The translations under genes and the position numbers were made by a program. The notes beneath the pieces were generated by a model. That model had not been told where the DNA came from. It searched no databases and was given only the letters and a program-made list of their open reading frames with translations. 49,529 nucleotides of DNA from positions 1 through 49,529 of the forward strand of contig JBBHKE010002831.1 of NCBI GenBank assembly GCA_037447655.1. Reading direction: 5' to 3'. Positions 1 to 12,172 of this stretch are shown here, in pieces. Each line of letters starts with the position of its first letter. The stretch's first letter is position 1. This stretch comes from Zygnema cylindricum. Its lineage: Eukaryota > Streptophyta > Zygnematophyceae > Zygnematales > Zygnemataceae.

Positions 1-70
1 CTTTCTCTCTCTCTCTCTCTCTGTGTGTGCCTAACGTCCCTCACTATGGTGGGAAACTGAACTTTCACAG
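1..70 (+). other. Intron tail with CT microsatellite
   Basis: The window opens inside an intron of the GH5 gene. A short CT run is followed by a pyrimidine-rich stretch ending in a CAG acceptor at 68-70. Confidence 0.6.
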
Positions 71-876
71 GTATGAAAGTTTTACAATCCATGCCCATCC
101 GAAACATAAATTACTGATTATGCTTCAAGCGGACAACGGAAAGTTTGTGAGGGCGTATGGAACCCAGTGAGTATTTCTGTCCTGTACCGATACTTCCAAT
201 AGTTTCAGTAAAATGTTCATCATACACTTGTATGGACGTGACATTGAATTGTATGGAGAATGTGGTGTATAAACTTTAAAAACCTTACAAACCCTAATTT
301 TTTTTCTGATCTTAAACCCTAAAAGCTTTCAAAAGTTTTTCAGTATTTGGTAAAACCTCGTGACACGTTGGGGGACGGGGTGGATGGATCAGATTGCTTG
401 CTGATGTGGCACCAAGCTCGGTATCTTTAACTAATCCGGCCGCATGGAAAGGAAGTACAGCGTTTTCCATAACATTATTAAAGAGACGAATGACAAATTA
501 CCAGCTTTATGCCGGGCTCGGTACAGCTGGGGCTATGAGACGAATGCGAAAACATTGGAACTCGTGGATTAAAGAGGCAGATTTTCGATGGATTCGTGAC
601 CAGGTATTAATGTCGATTAGATGGAATAAACTGGTTTTGGTATAGGAGGATGTTTGTTTTCGGTTTTGGAGTCGTTTTCGGGTTTGTTGTTGTTGGTCTA
701 GGTTTAGTTTTGGTTTTAGGTTTGTCGTTGTTAGTTTTGTCTCAGAGATGGTATTATATTGAGACGGTTTCGTGGGTCATGTTGTCGATGGATTGTCGAT
801 TTTGTTGGAGGTTTTCAATTTTTATTTCGGTGGCGAGTATTTGCACAAGTAGCTCGATGCATTGAAGGCTCCGCTG

Positions 877-935
<59 letters not shown>

Positions 936-3900
936 GATGGGCAAAATGAAGAACATTCCGTTTGTATGCAACAGCAGAATAGTTCCCTCTGAAAAACACT
1001 CGTATCCAATATATCCTAATTGCCAAAAAAATCTTATACTATATGATGACGCTTTTCTGTTTTAAGTTTTTGCTGTCCGACCAAAATATTCGGTGTTACT
1101 CAGTTCAGTCAGAGAGAGAGTGATTACTGAGAAATCCCTCTTCTTTCTTTTTGTATTGTTTTTGTCCACCGTATAGGGTTTGACAGCTGTCCGCATTCCC
1201 ATTGGCTATTGGGTGACTCAAATGAATTCCCCGGATCCTCCATATCCCCCGGGAGTGCATGCCTACTTGGATTGGGCCCTCACTATGGGAGGTACATACT
1301 CATTTTAATTTCACAATGGTCTCTCTCTGTGTATCGCTTTGTAGGGTGAATGGTTTTTCTGCTTCTCAAACTTTTCTGGTTTTTCTGGTTTTTACGTTCA
1401 GGATTTGTCATATTTTATTTCAAAAGTGATTCAGTAAAGATATGATTCTTTGCTTGCAAATGTGATATGTTGACAAAGGATATGTTGGAGGGAGAAAAAT
1501 GAGGTTGAGAGGCGAAAAAAATGCTAAAGCTACATCGCCATTAAAGTTAATAACGCGATTTTTGTAGCTTTTTTTTTTGGTCTTTTTTTAGAATCATAAA
1601 ATAGTGCCAGCACCACATTTAAGAGAGTGGAGAGAACAATCAGCCACGTCTCCCTACACCTAATTAGAGTTTTAATAATAGATTCTTATTTTAAAATTAC
1701 ACTATTAATTCCTATGCTCTAATAAGGACGGGCAGTTTAGTAGCGATATGCGGTTAACCAAATTATGGTTGACAACATATGGCTTTTGGTGTGGAGATGA
1801 ATATATGACAAACTATTTGTTGTTTTGGTGAGAGAAGTGGTGAAGTCGAAAGATTGCGATTGACTTAGGATTTGAGCCTTTGTCATTACCACCATCACTC
1901 TTAGAAATTTGAAAGATTTGCATGTCGTTTGTTTACAATAAGATGATTTATTTTCACGTAAGAGTTGTGTCTTTGTGGTCCAGTTTTCGGCCGACATTTT
2001 GTTGTTTGTTTGATTTTTGACCTTTTGTGTACTTTTTTAGTTTTCACAATAAATACTGAAGTTATCAACAAAGTACACTTTTTGAGAACTGCAATTGTAG
2101 ACTGGAATTCCAATGAGCTAGTTTGAATGGTGAAAAAACAACATATTTAAAGTTTTTAGCAAAACATTTTGCATGTTTTCTATGCACCAGACTGTTTGGT
2201 CAACAGTTTTTTTCCTTAGCTCTGGTTCAAAGCAAAATTCGGGGAATTAAATTGCACCCGGAGAGACTATCAGGCAAACATTGTAGAGTCCTTACTAACT
2301 TGCTTGTTTTGGCACTTTTTGTTTGTACTGCAGTAAAGTACAACATCCGGATCTTTATTTGTCTCCATGCAGTCCCCGGAAATATCAACGATTTGGAGAT
2401 CCGTGACGGAATTACAGATTGGGGCAAAACATCGGAAACTGTGACAAAAACTTTGAATGCGATTGAGTGGATCGCTTCAAGGTTAGTCGAAACATGTCCA
2501 TAAGTCTTGTTTGTTTGTTTATTGAAAGTCTATGTTTTTGTACCATCTATTTGAGAGCTATGAACAAAAATGTGGTCTTGTACCGCATTGTAGAGATGTG
2601 AATCACAAAAAGAACAATGTTTTATTCCCTGTTTTTGTTTTTTGAACCTGCGAAAGGACAAAACATACCAGCTTCCTACCTCTGCATGTAATCTCAGTGC
2701 ACGAAACAGTCCTAAAACTCGTTTTTCTCCGTGCACTCCATAAGGTTTTGTTTAAATGCGACCAATTTTAGGGTAAAATTCTTCCCTTTGGATCACAATA
2801 TTATGATGGGAAATGTGACAAGTCCATGTAGACCAACGATTTCAAATGGCAAAAATATCCCACACAATAGCAAACACCTATGGTCAAAATGTAAACTATT
2901 CTGTGTGGAGTGCTCAAACAGTTTGAGTATGTGAAATTTCAGTGCAACTTAGGAATGGGACCCTACTAGGTTTTTGCAACATTTTGTTCATAAATGCAGT
3001 GGACCCCATTTTTATCATTCACTGATTGAGAGTTGGAACAGAACGGAATGGAAAATATGTGTCAACGAGTTTTTATGCATTTGGAGGTTTTTGCCAAATA
3101 TTGATGAATAGTTGTACCTTTTTGTACAGTCTTTATACGGGTATGATTCTGTTTTGTGGCAAACTGCCCGAAAGTTTTTGTCGACCTACTGGTTTTTTTT
3201 GTCGTCCGAGAGGAATCTGTGAGCCCAATCTTAACCGAAATATTTTTAAGGTCAGAAACACGGCACTCGTTGACCTATGAGTCAACTTACCATATCCAAC
3301 AAATGAGATTTTGTCGTCAACCCAACGGTCCATACACATTTTGACTTGGGACTACAATTGGTCACGTCGATTATGGAAGCTTCCTAAGAAGCGATTCCTT
3401 TTGTGTGTGTACCGTTGTTGACTTTAAGTATAATATACTGTTATATACTTAGGGTACGTCCCCATGTATTAAAGTATCTACTTTTCTTTGTCTTTTTGCC
3501 CTAAAATTCAGGGAACTTTGACAAAAACTTTAGCCGTACGAGAAAATCATTTTTACCAAAGTAGGGTGAACGTCAATTCATACTTTGGATGTACGGCGTG
3601 TTTGTCGTCATGTGAACGCATTTTGGCGTTTTCCCCTTTTCGACCCCTGGGCAAGAGAATCCAGCCCAAAAAAAAACTTCATCCAAAATCACCTCGAGGG
3701 GGTGATTTTAGTTAAAGTACCGCCCAAACAGCGAATGAAAAATGACCCACGCACGCGCTACAAGAGTGGGAAAATTTTAGGACGAGGGAGAGTCCTCTCT
3801 ATTTTCTCCGTGCCCGTCACGCGCATGTACGGAAAAAAAATTGCAGGGGTCTCAGACCTCCACTTTCATTCATGGGGTCCTTTGCAAAATTTTGCGCCGT

Positions 3901-6308
3901 CGTCGCCTCTCCCCTCTCCCTCTCACACTATCGCTTTTATCTCACATTATTTAGAATGAGACACGACAATATTGGTATAAAATGAAAGATATTTTAAAAA
4001 TATTATTTTTGACAATTTTTAGGTTTTTTTTTAATGGCAAATCGAGTGAGAAAAATAGAAAAAGCGAAATCGGGAAACCATGGCAGAAAGTTATTGAATC
4101 AGTGACGTCGACGTTGTCACAAGTGAGCATGACGTCACAATGTCACCAAACCCTAAACATCTACAATTTCACAAAAATCTAGACGTCTACCACTGTCGCT
4201 GTTTTTGTTGGCGTCACTAATCGTCAGAAGTTTCGTAGTCTTGTACCCACGTCTACAACCGTCACATTTCAAAGTTCCGATTTCATTTTCGCACATAGGG
4301 ACGCTCTTCAAAGTAGTATGGAGAATCTTCACTACAGTCCAAAATACTTTATCAAAGTACCGATTACATGGGGACGTACCCTTAATGTCGCCAACAATTT
4401 TTTGCTTTGTCGTTTTTTGACAAAGCTTTCACCTAGCTTGGCTTCATTTCTACACCATGGGTATTTGCATTAAAACGGATCCAAATGGGTGTAACGTTAA
4501 GTATTCCATGCCCTAAAGGATTCAATACGACTGTAGATCATACTATTTACGAAAGAAAACGACAATTCGCTCTCGGCTTTGCCGACTTTTTTTTCTAGTG
4601 TGGGCATGTGAAATTTTGGCAGAAGTTACTTGTACACGTATTGTAAATGATCGAACAAGTTTGTAAATAAGTGAACCAATTCGGTGTTCTCTACTGCAAA
4701 AAGCCTTAATGAGAGGGTGATTTGTGACTGCAGGTATAAAAGCAACCCTATGTTTGCCGGACTCAATGTCATGAACGAGCCCGCGATCCAAATTGATAAA
4801 CAGACACTTTCAGCATTTAATTTAGAGGCGGTCGCACGAGTTAGAAAATACTCACAGGTATGTGAGACATGGCTGAGTACTGCTAAGTATCCATAATAAT
4901 ATTTGATTCTCGTGATTCTCGTTTTAGGAGTCTAGAGGTCCGTGGTTTGTTTAGCAGTGGTCTTCACCTTTGTAATTTGATGAATACTCATTTGTTTGAA
5001 TTGAGCTTGGTTGAAGACAATATATGCATGTAGTTTTGCAGACTTGTAGTAGTGCAAGATAACATCGTTAATCACTCTCGACATATTTCGGAAGACTTGG
5101 AAAGAGTCAAATGCATGTGGCATTCCATTGAAACCAGAGAGACAATCGTAAGGCTGGACTGCAAACTTAAAGCTATCAGTTTTTATTCCTTTCATTAGTG
5201 GTTCGAAATTTGAGTAAATGCTGAAAGTAAAAATTTGATAAAGTCTTACGGATGTGGTGTTTCGGTCAAGAACCAGACAAAGATAACTGAAAGAAAACAA
5301 TTGTTGTTTTGGCTTGGGACAATAGTGTGCCTACATCGCCTTCATGACTCGAACACAGTCATCATTTTACGAGTTTTATGATATGCCGGGATGGCCGGAG
5401 AAAGCAAGTAATTCCATTATAGACTACCATAACTATAAAATTTTCGGTAACTCATTTGCGGGATACACGCCACAACAAGTGATGAATCTGGTCCGAGTTA
5501 ACGATGCCAAAAATTTGAAGGTGCGACAAACTGTCTTAATTATACTGTTCCAGATACATAAATGCTTCCGGTTACTGTTGTTGTAATTATTATTATTGTT
5601 CTGTTTCTGTTTAGTACAACAGTAAAGATGTAAAATTTTACAAAGGTTAGATTTTGGCTCAAAAAGGTACTCTTCATTCATAGAAACTGTTGCAGGAAAA
5701 GCAAAGAAAAGGGGAATTGTGGCTGACATTTGATGGGGCGCAAATGGGTGTAGACGGTTAAGAAAGAACAGCACCACTTGACTATGGTGGGGGAGTTTTG
5801 TAACAGTCTTCCCACGCCTCCTGTGACTAATATTAATGAAACTTATAGGGCTTATGGTTCCACACAGGTAATGTTCTACTCGACACTTTAAACCTTCAGT
5901 TTGTTTTATTTCATGTTTTCATCAATCCTTGAACCTGATTGGTTCCTGGACATGTTAGTTGGAAGTTTCGTCTCTTTTAAACTCTTACTTTCCTATTTAA
6001 CTTTTGTATTTTGAGTGTAGGTAACATGTTTCGGTTCCAGAAATCCATTCGCTTCGTGACAAAAAAGAGAAATTCATAAAAATTATTTCAGTCTTTTAAA
6101 AGTTTTATCTTCGAGGGTGTTTTCGGTTCCTTTTTTAAAGTATATTTTGCTTTTTAATGGCTTGCAGATGGAAGTATATGGAGGAAATGCGGAAGCCGGG
6201 TGGTTTTTTTGGAGTTATAAGCAACTAAGAGTATCTCAAGTCCAATGGAGTTTACAATATGGAGTAAGCAACGGTATACTTGTGAAGAAAAACGGAGTGT
6301 GGCCTTAA
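71..6308 (+). CDS. GH5 exo-1,3-beta-glucanase-like glycosyl hydrolase, 8 exons, 5' end missing
   Basis: Exons: 71-166, 393-603, 1177-1291, 2334-2481, 4734-4857, 5326-5520, 5772-5867, 6168-6308 (TAA). All junctions are GT-AG and all phases match, giving about 375 codons. Family GH5 enzymes hydrolyse beta-glucans, here probably in the wall or secreted. Exon 1 and the start of exon 2 (ADNGKFVRAYG) resemble the beta-trefoil/fascin-like segment that precedes the catalytic core in plant GH5 proteins. Core landmarks run in order: NYQLYAGLG (exon 2), AVRIPIGYW (exon 3), HAVPG (exon 4), NVMNEP with the acid/base Glu (exon 5), DYHNYKIF (exon 6), VGEF with the nucleophile Glu (exon 7), AGWFFWSYK (exon 8). 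Both catalytic glutamates are present and no exon is broken, so the gene looks functional. The start and any signal peptide lie left of the window. Introns are 226-2252 nt; intron 4 carries a MITE (3452-4381). Substrate is inferred from the family only. Confidence 0.85.
877..931. repeat. (CT)n microsatellite in GH5 intron 2
   Basis: About 55 bp of nearly pure CT dinucleotides within the intron at 604-1176. Apparent Ser/Leu- or Arg/Glu-rich reading frames here are products of the repeat. Confidence 0.9.
1292..2333 (+). other. GH5 intron 3, no internal gene seen
   Basis: The intron runs from GTACAT at 1292 to the CAG acceptor at 2331-2333. It is T-rich single-copy-looking sequence. No terminal repeats or conserved reading frame were recognised. 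Confidence 0.6.
3452..4381. mobile_element. Family A MITE copy 1 (Harbinger-like, TTA duplication)
   Basis: The ends are inverted copies of about 17 bp: GGGTACGTCCCCATGTA on the left and its complement at 4365-4381. The element is flanked on both sides by TTA (3449-3451 and 4382-4384). A 3-bp TWA target duplication is typical of PIF/Harbinger elements. It is 930 bp, has no transposase frame, and sits in GH5 intron 4. The interior has several deca- to dodecamers such as GTGAGCATGACGTCAC related to 16.8 kb. Classification is by duplication length only. Confidence 0.75.
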
Positions 6309-6425
6309 CATTATTGTATTTATCGTATTATTAAAGCTTGCCCTTAACGATATTTTATTTTTTTAACCTTATTTCATTTATTATACGGCATGTCTTGGAT
6401 ACCGAGACAGAAGCGAAATAAATGA

Positions 6426-6446
6426 GGGAGAGCCTTAGGCTCTCCC
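6426..6446. other. Perfect hairpin downstream of the GH5 stop
   Basis: A 9-bp perfect stem (GGGAGAGCC / GGCTCTCCC) with a TTA loop lies 118 nt after the GH5 stop codon, just after an AATAAA-like signal (6418-6423). It would lie in or just beyond the 3' UTR. No function is known. Confidence 0.5.
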
Positions 6447-7305
6447 TAAAATGCAAAAAAGTTTTGGTATTAGATATGTCAAATAGTATTGTTATAACAT
6501 CCGTATAGAGAATGGTATATTATTTTAGGTGTACATTGTTTTAAAACTTGGATAGGTGTCAATTTACAGATGGCCCGGAGTTACATTTTTGTTTCTTTAG
6601 AGTCAGTAAAGAGAATAAATGACGGTATAAACGGTGCGAGCTTAGGGCACTGTAAACTGTAAATATGACATCTTGTCATTCTTTCGTTTCAGGAAAACAT
6701 ATACGAGAAGCTTTAGTTGGGAATTTTTTCAGCATTTTATCAGTTGTGGTCATTAATTCCCTTAGATTTGAACTCAATATGGTGTCCTGTTACGCTGGTC
6801 ACAATATATGTTGAAATATGTGTGATAAGAAAAGGATGAACAAGAACCTTTGAAATTCCTGACGAAAATGTTTTCGTAATTCTGAAATACAATAACAATT
6901 TGTTCAGAGAACTTGGAGGTTATATCCGCTTTGTGGTTTATCAAATTCATTTAAGCTCCTCCATCAGTACATTCTAGAATATGTCTACTTGTAGCTTTTT
7001 TTTTTTTTTTTTTTAATTTCATGCAGTAAAAAACCCAAAAAACCCTAAAAAACCACATTTTGTCTCGCTTGTATTCTTGAGCCATCAGCCAGATTTGGTT
7101 CGAGGGACAAGAAAAATGTTTACGTTTCATGCTGGTGGTGCATTTGATGCTATGATCATTGTCAATTTAAAATGGGCTTAGAGCTATAAAATCAGAATAG
7201 ATCCTCCTCAATTTCTGGCTAGCCCTTGATTTGACGCCGCAAATGATGCTTCCTTCGCTAATATTGAACCAGACAGTACTATTAAGTATTGTTTGATCGG
7301 GTTTC

Positions 7306-7352
7306 CTCTCCCTCTCTCCCTCTCCCTCTCCCTCTCCCTCTCCCTCTCCCTC
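7306..7352. repeat. (CCCTCT)n microsatellite
   Basis: About eight tandem hexamers of CCCTCT. The Gly/Glu-rich frame on the minus strand is a product of this repeat. Confidence 0.9.
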
Positions 7353-7707
7353 GCTCGTCTGCACAACTGTTACCAGCAACGGTCACAGTAATTCAGAACA
7401 GCTGTCATCACACGTGGCAACAGTAAAAAACCTCACGTCTTCATCATATCTCATGCCTCTATTCTTGCGAAATTTCTGCGCTCTCTCTATGTATCCATTC
7501 AAGCAAATTGGACAACTGACGAGATTCTTCTGAGTTTCCAACTACTTAGAGAAATTTTGTCAAGAATTGTCGTGTCACATACCTTTAATGAAGTATCAGT
7601 GGGTGTGGCCCGAGATAGCGGGTTGGGGTGTGGATATAGAATCCCTATATAAATTATTGAAACCGTGGGTGAGTTGACCAGGTTCCGTACCACGGTTCAG
7701 TAAAGTA

Positions 7708-7922
7708 CACCATATATCGCTACTAGTGTTGATGTTTTTTTCGCCACTTACAACATCTTTGTTGGACACTTGTCCGATTTTCTATCTAGCGGTTGCGATT
7801 GAAAGGCATTATTCTCACCTTCCGATTGGCGGTCGCCATTTGAATTATCGGACGTGTGTGCACCGAGAAGATACGTCGTAAGCGGCGAAAACAACATCAA
7901 CACTAATAGCAGTACTCGGTGT
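7708..7922. mobile_element. Family C short TIR element
   Basis: The left end after TA (7706-7707) reads CACCATATATCGCTACTAGT and continues GTTGATGTT. The right end is its imperfect complement (AACATCAACACTAATAGC...GGTGT). It is about 215 bp and has no gene. The right-hand TA is lost (TT). Internal blocks resemble 16.09-16.19 kb. Confidence 0.6.
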
Positions 7923-7949
7923 TCTCCAAAAGTCAAAGACTCACAGGTA

Positions 7950-8479
7950 CACCGCGAATCGTTATTAGTGTCAAATTTTAAATAGTGTTGAAGAAAATTT
8001 ACCGTAATTGATGCTAATTAAGAATTTGAAATTTTTCAAAAAAAAGGTGTATTCTAATTTCGGCGTTAATGCTAATTTGGGAACAGCAAAAATGGAATAT
8101 TCGCCGTACGATTATATACATTAATATATGTATCCTTACAAAATATTAAAAATTGTACGACGTCGTTGGCGTTTTTGGTCGTTGGTTTTTGGCGACGAGG
8201 TTGAATCCCATTTTTTTGGCGCACGTGCGTATGCATGCGCGTCTGATTTAAAATTTATTTTTTTAAATTTCAATTGAAAAGGTACATTTATGTACCTTCT
8301 GACGTCGGCGGTACACCATACTAATTAGATATTAATGTACTTTCGGGCATTACGCTATTTTGTACGGTATCTCAATTAACGTCAAGGAAAAATTAGAATC
8401 ATGTATCCTATTTGAGGAAAAAAATCAAAATTTTAAGAACCCAAATTAGAGTTATTGACACTAATAACGATTCGCGGTG
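7950..8479. mobile_element. Family C TIR element C1 (TA duplication, mariner-like)
   Basis: The ends are inverted: CACCGCGAATCGTTATTAGT on the left, ACTAATAACGATTCGCGGTG on the right. TA flanks both sides (7948-7949 and 8480-8481). It is 530 bp, with no transposase. TA duplication with such ends suits a Tc1/mariner-type non-autonomous element. Confidence 0.8.
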
Positions 8480-8929
8480 TAGTCTGGCCAGCGTTGCGCG
8501 AATTAATAATACACTTGCGCAGTCGCAATAAGACAGAAACCGTTCAATATTTAACTTCGATTGAATTAGAAAACGGACGCGTTTATAACGACATTCTTAA
8601 GATTTGAACCAGCGTCACCTAAGTTTCCCGTTAAATCGAACCATTGGTAAGACTTGTCTTTCGTATCTACACTTTTGGAGGTTTGTGTTCAAACTCTTCA
8701 AATTTAGGGTTTTCATTCTATATTTTCTTATAAGATGTTATTTCGTGAATAGTTTATTAATTTATGAAGTTTTGAGTTTTCGAGTACAAACAATGTAGAA
8801 AACTCGAACACGACGAGCCGAAAACAGGGAAGTTAACGTCAAAGAACAAAACATTTCAATCGTACGAAACGTTAAAGTGCGATAATAATAAAAGTCAGTA
8901 CTATGTACATTCGATACGATCTTCCCTTT

Positions 8930-10804
8930 CCCACGCCCCCCTTTTTGGTCCCTTCTTCCATATCCCCCTTTTTCTCTCCGTTGCATCCTTTCTCCCACCC
9001 TACCCATGGTTCCGTCCCACTACCATCTCCACCATCTATTTCCCATGGTCTCCTTTCCTCCTTCCCATTTCCCCCTTCCTCTCCCTCTATCACTTCCCAT
9101 GCTTCTCCCTCTCATTCAATGACCATGTCCGGCCGTACCTACTCGCCCCTTCTCACGCCTTCACCTCCTCCACCTAAACCTCACACACAAGCCTCAAAAC
9201 GGATAGAATGTAGCGGGTGTCATAACCATTTCGCGACCGGTGCCGGTATTGCCCGACATACAAAGAGTTGTCAACAATTTTTGGCCCAGAGCTGCCCTTC
9301 CTCTAGTACCCTTTCTTCCACCATACTCCCATCCGGACCTACGAGCAAAAATTGGGCATTTGTACGCAATTTAGACGTGCTCGGAGCTTATGATTTGGGG
9401 GCCCCCCGTCCGCGATTATACACGCGAATTCCCATGGCAGTGCGGATTATCGTACAGGACGCCCTCCACCTTCCTTTGTCCCGTATTTATTCGGAACCCA
9501 CGGATGTTGGACCTTGGCACCTCCTTTTCATGTTTTCACTTTGGGTTTTACTCTTACCTGGCCGTAGCGGTGGTAGCGGGGCCCGAGAAACTATGGCCCG
9601 ATGTCGACGTTTCCTTCGAGGTGATTGACGGGCCCTTCATGCCGAGCACGAGGATCGAGTTGCTACTGCTTCCTTCACACCACGTCGTAAATCTCGGACT
9701 CCAGATGTGCCATCTTCCTCTCGTCGTGCGGTTCATTTGGGTCGAGTTGGTGAGCTCTCTCGAGCGGTTCGAGCCCTCCAGCCATTTAATCCCGCTCCTC
9801 GGACTGCAACAACTGTTGAAATTCTCCACGCTCTTCATCCACCAGCTCCTACCCCTCAGTCCCCCTCTATTCACACCTTCGAGCCGACAGCGTGTCTTAT
9901 CTTAGATCGAGACTCTTTTATTAAAGCCCTTACGACTTCTCCACATCTGTCAGCGGGGGGAGCTTCGGGCACTGTTTATGAGCTATTTCGCGACGTTTTG
10001 CCTTCGGAATCTGGTGCTCGGGGTTTTGATATGTTTTTTCGAGTTTGTTCCCTTATTGCGGCTGGCAGTGTCCCATCTCGTATTTGTGATCTCCTCACGG
10101 CCTCCCGCCTCGTAGGTGTCACCAAACCTGAAGGGGGAATCTGTCCTATTGTAGTGGGCGAGGTATTGTACCATCTGCATCCAGCTCCAGCCCGCTTCGG
10201 TTCGGAGTGGCAACCCGAGGGGGTTGTGAGGCCGTGGTCCACGGGCTCCGGGCTTTGTTAGATGCCCATCCGGATTGTTTTCTAATGCCTTTAATACAGT
10301 GGATCGGAATGCAATTTTTCGGAGCTTATGGCTGCACTTTCTTTGATTATCCAGATATTTCTTTTTGTGAGAGTTTTTTTTTCTCTGAGCAGGAGCCTCT
10401 CTTTCTCCAATGATGATGATTTGGTCTCACTTTCCTCCGCGACTGGCACTCGTCAGGGTGATCCTCTTGAGGGCCCTTTGTTTGCCCCAGCCCATTACCG
10501 CGCCCTCTGAGCTTCTGCAGCTGCTTACCCTTCTTGCCTCTTCCCTTCATTTGCGAATGACACACACATTATTGGTCCTTCGGACCAAGTTATACCGGCC
10601 TATGACTTTTTCAAGGATTGCTTGGCCAAACTCAATCTTTCGGTCCAGCCCTATAAGTGTGTTGTTTGGTCCCCTTGTCCTATTCCTCCTCCTTTCACTC
10701 CCCCTCTTGGTTTTCAGACTCCTCCTTCCGAAGGCATTCGTGTGTTGGGTTGCACGCTTGGTTCCGATCTATACGTCACGACATTCTTTGATTCTGCTCT
10801 TTAG
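8930..10804 (+). pseudogene. N-terminal zinc finger and reverse transcriptase of the non-LTR element, broken
   Basis: The main frame starts as a Pro/Ser-rich segment and carries the finger CSGCHNHF...ARHTKSC at about 9211-9270. A TGA at 9626-9628 breaks it. The same frame resumes with the RT start (GASGTVYELFRDVL, then LVGVTKPEGGICPIVVGEVL). Near 10195 the reading shifts frame (GGCEAVVHGLRALL), and again near 10280 just at the NAFNTVDR block, where the first catalytic Asp would fall. The TGTRQGDPL block (about 10440-10470) is in yet another frame. The active-site dyad reads FAND at 10550-10561 instead of the usual ADD. A TAG ends this part at 10802-10804. Enzymatically dead by any of these changes. 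The original start is not certain. Confidence 0.75.
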
Positions 10805-10966
10805 ACAAATTTATCCCACGTGGACGACCTTCCTCACCTTTCTGGTCCCCAGGTGGCCTTTGCTCTTGTCACACGGTGTTTCCCTCACCGGCCCTCCTAC
10901 CTTACTCAGACTTCCCCTCCCACCCCATCCTCCGTGTCCCCACTTTCTGCATTCGATGATTAGCTT

Positions 10967-12172
10967 ATGGATGTCCTCCACACTTTGTTGGGCCGTGGAG
11001 CTTTTGATCGTGAGTCTGGGCATGCAGCACGCATCCAAGCCTCTATTCCTGTCTCGGCTGGCGGTTTGGGTTTACTCTCGACGGCGCGTGTTGCTCCAGC
11101 CGCCTATTTGGGGAGTTGGTGCCTTGTTGCTTCCACTATTGTCTCTCGTTTTCTAGCCGGAGACACTCCTATTCTTGCGGCCATGGTTCCCCGTGTTTTG
11201 GATGGTGAGCTCGCCTTCCAGCGGACCCTTTTGGATGCGACACGTTCTCTTCATCCGGCTGTTATCGAGGACATGCCGATTTTTTCCACTCTCGTTACGA
11301 CATCAATTGCGCGTGTTCAAGAATCCATTTCTGATCGGGTTGTCGCCGCTATTAAATCCGAGTTTCTTCAGGCGCTTCCTTCTAATTCTTCGCGTGCACG
11401 TTTTATATCTTGTGGCGGACCTGGATCTGGAGCTTGGCTATTGGTTGTCCCTATCTTATCTACTCTTCGTTTCACCCCGGCTCAGTTCACCACGCCCCTT
11501 AGTTTCCGGCTTGGCCTCCCTCACCCACCTTTGCTTGGCTCACTTGTTTGCTCATGCGGCCACGTTCTCGAGCCCGACGGGGTCCATTTGCTTCGTTGCT
11601 CTCACGGGGGCGAGTTGATCCAGGCGCACGACACGATTCTAGACACCATCGCTACTATCGCTTTAGAGGATGATTTTTTTGTTCGTCGAGAGGTGTGTCA
11701 CATTATTCCTTCGCGCCGGATTGACCTTGTATTACTTGATGGTGCGCGTCGTACATTTGGAGACATTGTCGTGGCGAACCCTACCTCAACTACAGTCGTC
11801 AACCAAGCGGCTCGTCATGTGGGAGTGGCTGCCTGTGACGCGGCTAAAAGGAAAGAGCTTGATTATGCCCTACGCGACGCAATGGATGGCTTCATTCCGA
11901 TGGCGGTCGAGATATTTGGTTGCTTGGGTGTGGCTTTGGACGAGTTTTTCCGTACTTGTGGTCGGCGCTCGTTCGAGAGGCGAGGACCTGAGAGCCCTCC
12001 TCTTTCAGTCCTTACTTCTTTTTATCGTCAACGTTTTTCTTTGGCCCTACAACGGGTGTTGGCTTCTTTATTACTTCGATCGTCTATTGCCGTTGTGGAT
12101 CGACGGCATGTTCCGGAACTTCCTCCTCGTGCTCCTCCGGGATTCGGGGACTTACGTGGTTGCTTTCCGTAG
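10967..12172 (+). CDS. C-terminal part of the non-LTR polyprotein: RT thumb, CCHC knuckle, restriction-like endonuclease
   Basis: A long open stretch of 401 codons in the same frame as the RT block, separated from it by TAGs at 10802-10804 and 10961-10963. It is a fragment, not an independent gene. Visible parts: the conserved GAFDRESGHAARIQASIP...GGLGLLS region, then a knuckle CSCGHVLEPDGVHLLRC (about residue 190-207), then VRREVCHIIPSRRIDLVLL with the Arg/Asp positions of the nuclease fold and a following FGDIVV, then a Lys-rich AKRKELDY. In this family the nuclease nicks the target DNA to prime reverse transcription. This part has stayed open over 1.2 kb although the upstream RT is broken. 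It ends in TAG before a T-rich 3' UTR. Confidence 0.7.
   Translation: MDVLHTLLGRGAFDRESGHAARIQASIPVSAGGLGLLSTARVAPAAYLGSWCLVASTIVSRFLAGDTPILAAMVPRVLDGELAFQRTLLDATRSLHPAVIEDMPIFSTLVTTSIARVQESISDRVVAAIKSEFLQALPSNSSRARFISCGGPGSGAWLLVVPILSTLRFTPAQFTTPLSFRLGLPHPPLLGSLVCSCGHVLEPDGVHLLRCSHGGELIQAHDTILDTIATIALEDDFFVRREVCHIIPSRRIDLVLLDGARRTFGDIVVANPTSTTVVNQAARHVGVAACDAAKRKELDYALRDAMDGFIPMAVEIFGCLGVALDEFFRTCGRRSFERRGPESPPLSVLTSFYRQRFSLALQRVLASLLLRSSIAVVDRRHVPELPPRAPPGFGDLRGCFP

Larger units (their letters stand above)
6309..7705. other. Intergenic stretch, no gene
   Basis: AT-rich sequence after the GH5 gene. It contains the hairpin at 6426, a T18 tract near 6997 and a CCCTCT microsatellite at 7306-7352. 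No conserved reading frame was seen on either strand. Confidence 0.6.

Noticed and set aside
754-1065. Arg/Glu- or Ser/Leu-rich short proteins near 0.8-1.0 kb.
   Set aside because: They translate the CT microsatellite inside GH5 intron 2.
2123-2503. A stand-alone 126-codon gene.
   Set aside because: Only 2334-2481 shows GH5 similarity; the rest is intron read in frame.
5696-5771. An extra GH5 exon at 5696-5749 followed by a 22-nt intron (5750-5771).
   Set aside because: A plain 251-nt intron from 5521 to 5771 joins exon 6 to the VGEF exon in phase, so the tiny intron is not needed.
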